From Flavobacterium sp. MedPE-SWcel (GTDB lineage Bacteria > Bacteroidota > Bacteroidia > Flavobacteriales > Flavobacteriaceae), in contig MPCW01000002.1 in NCBI GenBank assembly GCA_001874325.1, positions 62,001 through 126,000 of the forward strand: 64,000 nucleotides of DNA. The letters run 5' to 3'. The notes below the pieces were generated by a model that was not told the DNA's origin, did not search any database, and worked only from the letters and a program-made list of their open reading frames with translations. Below, one piece after another: positions 1-8,190 of this stretch. Position 1 is the stretch's first letter; the number at the start of each line of letters is the position of its first letter. Both the position numbers and the translations under genes were made by a program.

Positions 1-2
1 CT

Positions 3-1160
3 ACGCTATTAGAAATGAGTTTTGCTGATGTAAATTTAGGGGCTGAATATGACTTAACTAATCTTGATGAAGCTGATGTTATAAAAACATTATTTGCTGA
101 AAACATTGCTTTAGTTATTCAAGCAGATGCAGCTGTTGAAGCTGAATTAAGTAAAAACAATGTAGATTTCACACTTATAGGTTCTCCAAAAGAAGGCAAT
201 ACTGTTACTATTAAAAACGGTGCTACAAACCTTTCTTTTGATGTTACCGAAACACGTGATACTTGGTTTAAAACATCGTACTTACTTGACCAAAAACAAA
301 GTGGTACCGTAAAAGCTAAAGAACGTTATGATAACTATAAAGTTCAACCATTAAACTATATTTTCCCTACTCATTTTGATGGAAAGAAAGTAACTATAGA
401 TAGTACTAAGCCAAGACCTAAAGCAGCTATTATCCGTGAAAAAGGTAGTAACTCTGAACGTGAAATGGCTAACTCAATGTACTTAGCTGGTTTTGATGTT
501 AAAGATGTACACATGACAGATCTTATCTCTGGTCGTGAAACACTAGAAGATATACAATTTATAGGTGCTGTAGGTGGTTTCTCTAACAGTGATGTATTAG
601 GTTCGGCTAAAGGTTGGGCTGGTGCATTTATGTATAATGAGAAAGCTAAAACAGCATTAGAAAACTTCTTTAAAAGAAAAGACACATTATCTGTAGGTAT
701 TTGTAATGGTTGCCAATTATTTATTGAACTAGGTATGATAAACCCAGATCATGAAATAAAGCCTCGTATGCTGCATAACGATAGCCATAAGCACGAAAGT
801 AACTTTACATCGGTTACCGTGCAGGAAAACAACTCTATCATGCTAAATACGCTTGCTGGTAGTACACTTGGTGTATGGATAAGTCATGGTGAAGGTAAAT
901 TTGAATTACCATATAGCGAGGAGAAATATAACATTGTAGCTAAGTATGCTTATAGTGGTTACCCTGCTAACCCTAATGGGTCTAGCTTTGATACTGCAAT
1001 GATGAGTAGTAACGATGGACGTCATTTAGTAATGATGCCACACATAGAGCGCTCTATGTTCCAATGGAATTGGGCTAACTACCCTGATGGACGTACTGAT
1101 GAAGTTTCGCCTTGGCATGAAGCTTTTGTTAATGCGCGTAAGTGGATTGAAAAGAAATAA
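3..1160 (+). CDS. purL: Phosphoribosylformylglycinamidine synthase, C-terminal part (5' end outside window)
   Basis: This is the end of the large single-chain FGAM synthase, which uses ATP and glutamine to convert FGAR to FGAM in purine synthesis in the cytoplasm. The reading frame is open from base 3, so the start lies upstream of the window. The visible part holds the end of the synthetase domain followed by the class I glutamine amidotransferase domain. The nucleophile cysteine is in GICNGCQ (TGT at 702-704), and the His-Glu pair is in MPHIER near 1035-1050. The C-terminal WANYPDGR region is also typical of the family. A strong hairpin follows the stop codon. The family assignment is secure; only the missing N-terminal part cannot be judged. 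Confidence 0.97.
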   Translation, partial: TLLEMSFADVNLGAEYDLTNLDEADVIKTLFAENIALVIQADAAVEAELSKNNVDFTLIGSPKEGNTVTIKNGATNLSFDVTETRDTWFKTSYLLDQKQSGTVKAKERYDNYKVQPLNYIFPTHFDGKKVTIDSTKPRPKAAIIREKGSNSEREMANSMYLAGFDVKDVHMTDLISGRETLEDIQFIGAVGGFSNSDVLGSAKGWAGAFMYNEKAKTALENFFKRKDTLSVGICNGCQLFIELGMINPDHEIKPRMLHNDSHKHESNFTSVTVQENNSIMLNTLAGSTLGVWISHGEGKFELPYSEEKYNIVAKYAYSGYPANPNGSSFDTAMMSSNDGRHLVMMPHIERSMFQWNWANYPDGRTDEVSPWHEAFVNARKWIEKK

Positions 1161-1180
1161 ATTATAATTTCTCTATAATA

Positions 1181-1213
1181 AAAAACGCCTCCAATATTGG
1201 GGGCGTTTTTGTT
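1181..1213 (+). terminator. Rho-independent terminator of purL
   Basis: Arms ACGCCTCC and GGGGGCGT (one G-T pair) surround the loop AATATT and are followed by a T run. It sits 20 bases after the purL stop. Confidence 0.85.
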
Positions 1214-1247
1214 ATTAAATAACATTATTTTCTTTAACATTGTAACT

Positions 1248-1325
1248 ATGAATAATAGTAAACCCATAGCACAAAAATCACGTCTCATCCTGAGAGAACT
1301 TACAGAAGAAGATGCTCAACATTAG
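1248..1325 (+). pseudogene. N-terminal remnant of a GNAT acetyltransferase gene
   Basis: An ATG opens a 25-codon frame ending at TAG 1323-1325. Its protein contains the stretch SRLILRELTEEDAQ, which is the classic first beta strand and turn of RimJ/RimL-type GNAT N-acetyltransferases. Nothing of the remaining 150 or so residues follows; instead a terminator hairpin begins 17 bases later. The simplest reading is an internal deletion that removed nearly the whole gene but left its first codons and its terminator. It is too short to be functional. A complete GNAT gene with a similar beginning exists at 16094. The family call rests on a short match and is an inference. Confidence 0.5.
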
Positions 1326-1341
1326 GAATATCAAATAAAAT

Positions 1342-1367
1342 CACCTCCAGTATTGGAGTGTTTTTTT
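1342..1367 (+). terminator. Terminator left behind the GNAT remnant
   Basis: Arms CACCTCCA and TGGAGTG (one bulged base) are followed by seven T. It is probably the original terminator of the deleted acetyltransferase gene. Confidence 0.65.
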
Positions 1368-1378
1368 AAAACTTATTT

Positions 1379-1675
1379 ATGGTAAATACAATTCAAATAA
1401 TCAAAAGAAGTATTCTGTTAATCTCAAATTTTGTTGTTCCCTATCTACTTTTAATAGTTTTTACAATCATTCAATTTTTATTCTATGGTTCAGGAGCTTC
1501 TTCTTCAATATTGTATGAAAAATATCATCACTATTGGGTAAGTAGTTATATTATATTAGGAATTATTCATCTACTTCTATTATGTAGATATATAAAACTT
1601 CTAACCCTTCGAGTGAAAATTTTAATCATCATCTGTATAGCAATACCTTATATTCATTGCTCGTCTCTTTTTTAA
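1379..1675 (+). CDS. Small hypothetical membrane protein
   Basis: The frame encodes 98 residues with about three hydrophobic segments (roughly residues 11-34, 52-70 and 78-94) separated by short polar loops, so a small inner-membrane protein is plausible. I recognise no family. The ATG lies only 12 bases after the T run of the preceding terminator and there is no clear promoter or ribosome binding site. It could therefore be a weakly expressed or decaying gene beside the GNAT remnant. The frame is followed by an imperfect terminator hairpin at about 1750, which supports its being a transcribed unit. Confidence 0.4.
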   Translation: MVNTIQIIKRSILLISNFVVPYLLLIVFTIIQFLFYGSGASSSILYEKYHHYWVSSYIILGIIHLLLLCRYIKLLTLRVKILIIICIAIPYIHCSSLF

Positions 1676-1743
1676 TAAAATTAATTACAGGTGGCATGAA
1701 GCTATTCTTAACATACTAAATTAAAAAAGAAAGTATTTCTAAT

Positions 1744-1773
1744 AAAAAAGCACCCCATTAGGATGCCTTTTTA
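1744..1773. terminator. Imperfect bidirectional terminator
   Basis: GCACCC and GGATGC (one mismatch) around CATTA lie between an A run and a T run. It is placed between the convergent genes 1379 (+) and 1800 (-). Confidence 0.55.
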
Positions 1774-1799
1774 TTAACTCAAGTAAATAGTTAAGATTA

Positions 1800-2378
1800 T
1801 TATTGTCTCTTTACAAATTTAGTAAGTACTACTATCATTTGTCCGTCAATTTTTCCTTCAACTTGTTCAATGTTATCATGTACTAAGCGAATGTTACGTA
1901 CCGCTGTTCCCATTTTTGCATTTATAGTAGAACCTTTTACATCTAAATCTTTAATTAGTGTTACCGTATCTCCGTTTTGCAAAATATTACCATTAACATC
2001 TTTATGTAACTCTGTTGACCCATCTCCTAAATGATCTCCCATAGCTTTAGCCCACTCTAAATTATCATCTTCCAGATATATCATATCTAGTGCATCAGCA
2101 GCCCAACTCTCATTTCTAAGACGACTAAGTATACGCCAAGCCATTACTTGTACCACAGGCACCTCACTCCACATAGAGGTAGGTAAAAAACGTTCCCATA
2201 AGGCACTATCTAGTTCCTCTTTCTTCTCTATTTGATTGAAACATTTCTCTGAAATTAAAATAGCACTAGCAGCACCATTGTTTATTGGTGGCACTTCATA
2301 AACAACTAAATTGTCTTTTTCTCCGCTTAATTCACATACATTTCCGCTTCGCTCTTTAAGTAAATCTTCTAACTTCAT
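1800..2378 (-). CDS. PhnA/YjdM-like domain protein with degenerate zinc ribbon
   Basis: The C-terminal half (about residues 125-192, with LQNGDTVTLIKDLDVKG and GTAVRNIRLV) matches the PhnA/YjdM domain. That family is named after the phosphonate locus but is not shown to act on phosphonates. The usual N-terminal zinc ribbon carries two Cys pairs; here each is half lost. The first reads C15-E-L-S18 and the second S43-E-K-C46. The middle part (SMWSEVPVVQVMAWRIL) is typical of Bacteroidota members. It is transcribed alone and convergent with the small membrane protein gene. The function is unknown; the family assignment is firm for the C-terminus. Confidence 0.8.
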   Translation of the reverse strand: MKLEDLLKERSGNVCELSGEKDNLVVYEVPPINNGAASAILISEKCFNQIEKKEELDSALWERFLPTSMWSEVPVVQVMAWRILSRLRNESWAADALDMIYLEDDNLEWAKAMGDHLGDGSTELHKDVNGNILQNGDTVTLIKDLDVKGSTINAKMGTAVRNIRLVHDNIEQVEGKIDGQMIVVLTKFVKRQ

Positions 2379-2407
2379 TGGATCGTTTTTATTAGGTATG
2401 CAAATAT

Positions 2408-2438
2408 AAAAAAGCCTCCTAATTAGGAGGCTTTTTTA
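2408..2438 (-). terminator. Perfect palindromic terminator (usable on both strands)
   Basis: A-run, GCCTCCTAATTAGGAGGC, T-run: a perfect palindrome 20 bases downstream of the phosphatase gene stop. It ends the two-gene minus-strand operon and separates it from the PhnA-like gene. Confidence 0.9.
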
Positions 2439-2457
2439 TATGGTAAATTAATAACTA

Positions 2458-3039
2458 CTATTTCTTAGCAACTACACTATGATGTTCTGGTTTATAATCT
2501 AACAAATACTTCCCTTTAGACTTATCTCCATTAAAAACACATAAATCAGCAAACCAACGTGTTTTCTTTCTAGCTTCATCATTATTCATCCCTTCATACT
2601 CTATTCTGTATATAGCCCCAAATAGTGGTGCACGTCCTTCACCATGATGACAGTGTACTAATACTGGATAATTATCAGGATTATCCATAATTTTAAAATA
2701 TGCCTTAAGTGTTTCTTTATCTGGAATTTGATGCGATGGAACATTAAAGTAATTTGTTCCTTCTATTTTAGCAATAGCCTCTTTTTCTGCAGAAAGTTCA
2801 TTTGTTACTTCTGGATTATTAACAAGGTCATTTGTACCTGGGTTTCTTAAATCAATTACTGTTTTAATATTATATTCACTAATATAATCAGGTAATTCAT
2901 CTGGCGGAATAACTCCTGATTTATACACTTTACCTTCAGTAATAGGCTCAAAGTTATGATCTATGTTTACATCATAGACATATTTACCTACGCAAGCCAG
3001 TACAAAAATACCAACTAGAATTAATACTTTCTTTTTCAT
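2458..3039 (-). CDS. Membrane-anchored dual-specificity / tyrosine-type phosphatase
   Basis: The 193-residue protein starts with a signal anchor (residues 5-19) followed by a phosphatase domain. The catalytic CX5R loop is HCHHGEGR, with Cys130 as nucleophile and Arg136 binding the phosphate; VIDLRNPG at about 61-68 is the usual strand in front of the active site. The domain should face the periplasm. Its start overlaps the stop of the LTA-synthase-like gene by four bases (ATGA), so the two are translationally coupled. Known CX5R enzymes of this shape act on phosphotyrosine, phosphoinositides or phosphatidylglycerophosphate. Given its partner, a lipid or phosphoglycerol substrate is my guess, not something the sequence proves. 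Confidence 0.85.
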   Translation of the reverse strand: MKKKVLILVGIFVLACVGKYVYDVNIDHNFEPITEGKVYKSGVIPPDELPDYISEYNIKTVIDLRNPGTNDLVNNPEVTNELSAEKEAIAKIEGTNYFNVPSHQIPDKETLKAYFKIMDNPDNYPVLVHCHHGEGRAPLFGAIYRIEYEGMNNDEARKKTRWFADLCVFNGDKSKGKYLLDYKPEHHSVVAKK

Positions 3040-4964
3040 TTCTTAATATTTAGTTTTTTGTCAATAATCCTTTCAAAATAATCTTGTAAGAAAGCTTTAC
3101 ACGCTGTCTCTAGCGAATTCATTTCTTTATTTCGCTTATTTATAAGATTGTTATCTAAATTTTTATCTTCAATATCATAAAAACCTGTTGCCTGCTTACC
3201 GTCGAAAGTAAGAATGTAATGACCACGCTGCATGATATAATTATTATTGATATAGCTTATTGTGTAAGGCTCTACCTTATCATCTCCTATCAAACTTCTC
3301 CCCCAACTTCTAAAAGGCTTATCATAGCCTATCATATCTATTACTGTAGGGTATATGTCTATCTGTTGTGCTAGTTTACTATCAATTCCTGTAAGACTAC
3401 CATCTGGCTTATAAATAAGTATAGGGTTTGCTTGTCTATTTATTACTCTTCGGTACTCATCATAAGCTACTTGATTACCATGATCGGCAGTTATAACAAA
3501 AATGGTATTATCAAACCATGGCGATTTTTTAGCTTCTTCAAAAAATCGTTTAAAGGCATAATCAGTATATCCTACTGTTTGGTGTATTTGTATCGTTCCT
3601 TTAGGAAACTTCCCTTCATATTGACTTGGCACCATATAAGGTTCATGAGAAGAAACAGTAAATACCGTTCCAAAAAATGGTCCTTCTTTTTTATCCAGTT
3701 CATCTTTCATAAACTGCATAAATGGTTCATCCCAAATACCCCATGATCCATCAAAATCATCATCATTATTATATTCTGTTTTACCGTAATAATGATCGTA
3801 ACCTAATATATTACCAAATCCTAAAAAGCCCATAGAGCCATTAGGTGCCCCGTGAAAGAAAGAAGTATCATATCCTTCTTCATTAAGTATAGATACTAAC
3901 GACTGAATATCTTGGTTAGGATATGGTGATGATGTAAAAGCATCTTTAAAAGATGGTATACCTGCTAAAATCGACGACATACCATGTATCGATTTTGTAC
4001 CATTAGCAAATGCATTATCAAAAACAAGGCTGTGTTTTGCTAACGAATCTAAAAAAGGTGTATAACTCACATAGCCTGGTATATTTTTATTTTGATTCAT
4101 ACAACCCCAATATTCTCTACCAAAACTTTCAGTTATAATTAATACAACATTAGGTTTTGTTTCAGGGTTATTAGCGTACTGCTTTACAGGTACAAAGTTA
4201 TTTTGTACTACTTCTTGCGATACAAAGTCTACTTTCTTAAAACTTGTTTTTCCGTATGTTCTAATAATTGCAAATGGAGTATTTAATACCAGATCTCCGT
4301 GTTGTACTTTTTCTACGTGACGATTAGCATCTATCACATTAATAGGCCGAGTACTTTTCTTGAAATCTCCTCTTATACCTCCTACTATCATAACGCCAAT
4401 AAAGACAAATGATAATAATGAAAAAAGAACATATTTTAATTTACCATCTGTTCTTGCAACCTCTTTTATTTTTACCTTTTTATATAAATAAACCCATAAA
4501 GAAGCTGTTATCAGGAAAAGAGCGAAAACATGCCAATAGGTTAATAAGAACCTAAAAAACATTCCTCCTTTATTTTCTTCGTTTTTAAGCACATCTACTA
4601 CTGCTACAGTAGTACGGGCATAGGTATATTTATAATATATAAAATCGGCAAAATTAGTAGCATACGCTATTAAGTTAAAAACAAAATATACCCAAAAAAG
4701 TACACGTTGATAGCCTTTTTTAGTATTTATAAATATTGGAATTACTGATAAGAATATGAATAATAAATTCATATATAAAATGGCTGTAGTATCAAAAGCT
4801 AATCCATGATAGTATAATGACATAAATTCACCAATACTATCAACTTCAAGAAATTCAGAATTATAAGTAAAAAAAAGAACTCGAGCTACAAAGTAAAACA
4901 GGTATGCTAAAAATAGCCTGTAAAATAATGCTTTATACTCTTGTACTCGATAGACATGATTCAT
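3036..4964 (-). CDS. LTA synthase family sulfatase-fold phosphotransferase
   Basis: The N-terminal 200 residues hold five membrane segments (about 17-33, 60-80, 89-110, 138-160, 178-197). An alkaline-phosphatase/sulfatase-fold domain follows from about residue 270. Key residues are visible: Glu279 in ITESFGREYW (metal), Thr323 in NGTKSIHG (nucleophile), and Asp494-His495 in ITADHGNQ (metal). Relatives in Firmicutes polymerise glycerophosphate from phosphatidylglycerol; Gram-negative relatives transfer phosphoglycerol or phosphoethanolamine to envelope glycans or lipids. The Bacteroidota substrate is not evident. It is the first gene of a two-gene operon with the overlapping phosphatase gene. 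Confidence 0.9.
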   Translation of the reverse strand: MNHVYRVQEYKALFYRLFLAYLFYFVARVLFFTYNSEFLEVDSIGEFMSLYYHGLAFDTTAILYMNLLFIFLSVIPIFINTKKGYQRVLFWVYFVFNLIAYATNFADFIYYKYTYARTTVAVVDVLKNEENKGGMFFRFLLTYWHVFALFLITASLWVYLYKKVKIKEVARTDGKLKYVLFSLLSFVFIGVMIVGGIRGDFKKSTRPINVIDANRHVEKVQHGDLVLNTPFAIIRTYGKTSFKKVDFVSQEVVQNNFVPVKQYANNPETKPNVVLIITESFGREYWGCMNQNKNIPGYVSYTPFLDSLAKHSLVFDNAFANGTKSIHGMSSILAGIPSFKDAFTSSPYPNQDIQSLVSILNEEGYDTSFFHGAPNGSMGFLGFGNILGYDHYYGKTEYNNDDDFDGSWGIWDEPFMQFMKDELDKKEGPFFGTVFTVSSHEPYMVPSQYEGKFPKGTIQIHQTVGYTDYAFKRFFEEAKKSPWFDNTIFVITADHGNQVAYDEYRRVINRQANPILIYKPDGSLTGIDSKLAQQIDIYPTVIDMIGYDKPFRSWGRSLIGDDKVEPYTISYINNNYIMQRGHYILTFDGKQATGFYDIEDKNLDNNLINKRNKEMNSLETACKAFLQDYFERIIDKKLNIKK

Positions 4965-5110
4965 TTAAATTAATTCTTAATTACTATTTAACAACTTTTT
5001 AACAACGCGGCTAAAATACAAAAATTATGCACTTATCATTAAGAACTTAGTTTTTTTACAATTAATTCATGTTTTTTTTATAATTTGCATAATAAAACGT
5101 CATAAATACC

Positions 5111-6886
5111 ATGAATAATATCACCCGATTGTTTGATTTCCCATATTATCAACTCAAAGAACACAATCTTGAAGAGGCATTGGTAACTAAATATGGAGAT
5201 AAATGGATAAAGACATCTACTAAAGAATATATTAATAAAGCAAATGCATTTTCTCGAGGGCTATTGCGACTAGGTATAAAGAAAAACGATAAAATCGCTG
5301 TTATATCCTCTAGTAATCGTACCGAGTGGAATATTGCAGATATTGGTATATTACAAACAGGAGCACAAAATGTACCTGTATATCCTACAATATCTGAAGA
5401 GGATTATGAATATATCCTTAATCATTGCGGAGCGATTTACTGTTTTGTATCCGACCAAGAGTTATATGATAAAATATTAAGAATAAAAGATCGACTATCT
5501 GCGTTAATAGAGGTATACTCTTTTGATGATATCGATGGATGTAAAAGTTGGAATAACATACTAGAACTTGGTAAAGACGAAAGTAATCAATCAGAAGTAG
5601 AAACTATTAAGGATAGTGTACTAGAAGATGAAATGGCTACTATTATTTATACTTCAGGTACTACAGGTAGACCAAAAGGTGTAATGCTATCACACAAAAA
5701 CATTGTATCGGATGTATTAATGAGTTCAGAACGAGTACCTTTTGAAGCTGGCCAATATAGAGCTTTAAGTTTTCTACCAATATGTCATATTTATGAACGT
5801 ATGATATTATATCTATACCAATATTATGGAGTATCAATATATTTTGCAGAATCTATAGAGAAAGTAAGCGATAATATTAAAGAGGTTAAGCCTAATGTTA
5901 TTACTGCTGTACCTAGATTACTTGAAAAAGTATATGATAAAATTATAACTAAAGGTTCTGAACTTAGTGGTATTAAAAAGATGCTATTTTTCTGGGCTGT
6001 TGATGTTGGTCTAAAATATGAGCCATACGGTGTTAATGGCGCTATGTATGAATTTAAGCTACGAATAGCTCGAAAACTAATTTTTAGTAAATGGAAAGCA
6101 GGTCTTGGTGGAAATTTAGGACTTATGGTATCTGGTAGTGCTGCAATACAACCAAGACTGGCAAGAGTATTTGCTGCTGCCGAAATCCCTGTTATGGAAG
6201 GGTATGGATTAACAGAAACCTCTCCCGTTATTTCTGTTAATGATCAACGAAATAATGGTTTCAAAATCGGTACTGTTGGTAAACCTCTTAACGGGGTTGA
6301 AGTAAAAATAGCCTCTGATGGCGAGATTTTATGTAAAGGCCCTAATGTAATGATGGGGTATTACAACGATGAAGAAAAAACAAAAGAGGTTATAAGCGAT
6401 GGTTATTTCCATACTGGAGATATAGGAGAAATTGATGGAGAAGGGTTCTTAAAAATTACTGATAGAAAAAAAGAAATATTCAAAACATCTGGCGGAAAAT
6501 ATGTTGCACCGCAACTTATAGAAAACGCTATGAAACAATCTCGTTTTATAGAACAGTTAATGGTAATAGGAGATGGGGAAAAAATGCCTGCTGCATTTAT
6601 ACAGCCTGACTTTGAGTTTGTAAAGCATTGGGCGAAACGTAAGGGCATAAAAAATGGTGCTACAAATGAAGAAATTGCTAACAACGAAGAGATTAAACAA
6701 CGAATACTAGAAGAAATAAATACTATAAACAAAAAATTTGGAAGTTGGGAACAAATCAAGAAAATTGAAATAGTTCCTAATACATGGTCTGTAGATGGTG
6801 GAGAAATGACTCCTACTCTAAAACTAAAACGTAAAGCTATAAAAGAAAAATATCAAAAACTATATGACAAGATATACCGTAATTAA
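5111..6886 (+). CDS. Long-chain fatty acid--CoA ligase
   Basis: This ANL-superfamily enzyme activates fatty acids to acyl-AMP and then acyl-CoA. The phosphate-binding loop is TSGTTGRPKG (residues 181-190), the YGLTE motif is at 365-369, and the hinge/C-terminal region shows YFHTGDIGEIDGEGFLKI and DRKKEIFKTSGGK with the catalytic lysine region. The length of 591 residues fits bacterial long-chain ligases. It stands alone, divergent from the LTA-synthase operon, about 2.5 kb upstream of the MarR and beta-oxidation genes, and would provide their substrate. The ATG at 5111 gives the expected MNNITRLFDFP beginning. Confidence 0.92.
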   Translation: MNNITRLFDFPYYQLKEHNLEEALVTKYGDKWIKTSTKEYINKANAFSRGLLRLGIKKNDKIAVISSSNRTEWNIADIGILQTGAQNVPVYPTISEEDYEYILNHCGAIYCFVSDQELYDKILRIKDRLSALIEVYSFDDIDGCKSWNNILELGKDESNQSEVETIKDSVLEDEMATIIYTSGTTGRPKGVMLSHKNIVSDVLMSSERVPFEAGQYRALSFLPICHIYERMILYLYQYYGVSIYFAESIEKVSDNIKEVKPNVITAVPRLLEKVYDKIITKGSELSGIKKMLFFWAVDVGLKYEPYGVNGAMYEFKLRIARKLIFSKWKAGLGGNLGLMVSGSAAIQPRLARVFAAAEIPVMEGYGLTETSPVISVNDQRNNGFKIGTVGKPLNGVEVKIASDGEILCKGPNVMMGYYNDEEKTKEVISDGYFHTGDIGEIDGEGFLKITDRKKEIFKTSGGKYVAPQLIENAMKQSRFIEQLMVIGDGEKMPAAFIQPDFEFVKHWAKRKGIKNGATNEEIANNEEIKQRILEEINTINKKFGSWEQIKKIEIVPNTWSVDGGEMTPTLKLKRKAIKEKYQKLYDKIYRN

Positions 6887-6951
6887 ATAAAAACTGAAAG
6901 TCATACAGTTTTATCATATTATATCGCATACACATCTAAAAACTAAACAAT

Positions 6952-8115
6952 ATGATAAAATGGTTATCCCGCTTAATAAAGCCAAGGGATGAAGTAGCCA
7001 TTGTAGAATGGCGAACTAAATACTCCCTATACCGGCATATTCTTACTAATGTAAACACCATTGGTCAGTTACCTAGTACCTATAAGTTACCTGATAATAC
7101 AAAAACAGGAACTGTAGACAAAGAAAAAGCATCTATTTATGATGTTGAGTTTGAATTTAGACAAGATGATTCTTTAAAAAAAGAATTACAAGATCTTGCT
7201 GAAAAACTTAAAAAAATTGCTAACGAAGGGAATCGAGAAGCTGCCGTAGAATTTTATTCTACTATAACTAAATATAGTAATGTTTCATCTATTATAGACG
7301 CTTTCCTTGATGAAATATCTAGTCACTCATTAGACATAGAACCTCATCTATTTGCTTTTGCTAAAGATTTGATGTTAAACACAGGACATAAAAATGGTGT
7401 TAAATTTGGAATAGCCATACTAGGGCTTTGCCAAAACAAAACCATCATAGAGAAATTAAAAACACTTGGTTTATATAATGAGTTCACACTATATGTAGCT
7501 ATCTCAATATTAAACCTTAGTGAAAACCCTGAAGGTGATTTATGGGACTTGGGGCGCAGAGTACATGGATGGGGGAAAATTCAGCTAATAGAACGACTCG
7601 TTAAAATTTGTAAAACCGAAGAATTGAAAGATTGGTTAATAGATGATGGGTATAAAAACAACATTCACAATCAGCATCTTGCCTGCCTATGTGCTATTTA
7701 TGGAGAACTCGATAAAAAAGTTAGTATAAATATAATTGATGAAAAATTATATAATAATACTAGAGAAATCTTAAACATACTTCTATCTCCTGGTCCTGCT
7801 GATGATATTTCATGTTATCATAACGCACCATCTACAATGTCTAATTTTATAAAGCATTCATACCAACATGCCAATCAGGTAAAAGATTTTATTTTATTAC
7901 ACAAAGTAAAATTATACTTAGACAATCAGTTTATAAGTAATCAAAGAACTAGATGGACTGATTATCAAATAGCAGAATGTCTTTTAGATCTCGATAAAAT
8001 TATGGATAGTAATATCTGGAAAGTAATTGTTAAAGATATACTTTTAAACCCATATGATAAAGACTATACTGATGCCCGAGAAGCCGCAAGCTTAATGGGG
8101 TTAACAGTTATATAA
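6952..8115 (+). CDS. Hypothetical alpha-helical protein
   Basis: I do not recognise a family with confidence. The 387-residue protein has no signal peptide or membrane segment and looks almost wholly helical. Repeating hydrophobic helices (for example at 125-145, 155-195 and 230-250) resemble HEAT-like stacks. A conserved-looking segment, WDLGRRVHGWGKIQ, lies at about residues 199-212. Similar uncharacterised bacterial proteins exist, some carrying a doubtful 'limonene hydroxylase' label; I recall this only loosely and would not use that name. The stop codon lies inside a perfect 34-base palindrome. The next gene encodes a lipoprotein and may or may not be functionally linked. Confidence 0.7.
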   Translation: MIKWLSRLIKPRDEVAIVEWRTKYSLYRHILTNVNTIGQLPSTYKLPDNTKTGTVDKEKASIYDVEFEFRQDDSLKKELQDLAEKLKKIANEGNREAAVEFYSTITKYSNVSSIIDAFLDEISSHSLDIEPHLFAFAKDLMLNTGHKNGVKFGIAILGLCQNKTIIEKLKTLGLYNEFTLYVAISILNLSENPEGDLWDLGRRVHGWGKIQLIERLVKICKTEELKDWLIDDGYKNNIHNQHLACLCAIYGELDKKVSINIIDEKLYNNTREILNILLSPGPADDISCYHNAPSTMSNFIKHSYQHANQVKDFILLHKVKLYLDNQFISNQRTRWTDYQIAECLLDLDKIMDSNIWKVIVKDILLNPYDKDYTDAREAASLMGLTVI

Positions 8116-8135
8116 TTTAAATTATATAACTGTTA
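8102..8135. repeat. Perfect 34-base palindrome over the stop codon of the preceding gene
   Basis: The 17-base arms (TAACAGTTATATAATTT and its exact complement) meet with no spacer between 8118 and 8119. The TAA stop of the 6952 gene is at 8113-8115, inside the left arm. Being AT-rich and followed by TTATTTATT, it could serve as a weak terminator or as a cruciform. Confidence 0.85.
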
Positions 8136-8180
8136 TTTATTGCTGCTGAATTTATTTTATAATTTAGCAGCAATAAATAA
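8133..8180. repeat. Second perfect inverted repeat, 15-base arms with 18-base loop
   Basis: The arm TTATTTATTGCTGCT (8133-8147) is exactly complementary to 8166-8180. It begins within the end of the 34-base palindrome and stops ten bases before the ATG at 8191. An RNA hairpin here would lie right before the start codon of the lipoprotein gene. Confidence 0.85.
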
Positions 8181-8190
8181 TGATATATTA

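Noticed and set aside
371..685. Open frame of 104 codons on the minus strand inside purL
   Set aside because: It lies fully inside a conserved enzyme gene on the other strand and has no family-like sequence; the same is true for long opposite frames inside the acyl-CoA ligase (6403-6759), fadE (14095-14713) and the T9SS genes.
6952..8115. Naming the protein limonene hydroxylase
   Set aside because: I recall that label for similar proteins but it has no support; the sequence shows no cofactor or enzyme motif.
8140..8190. TTG at 8140 as start of the lipoprotein
   Set aside because: It would put 17 residues before the signal peptide and lies in an inverted-repeat arm; the ATG at 8191 gives a perfect lipoprotein signal.
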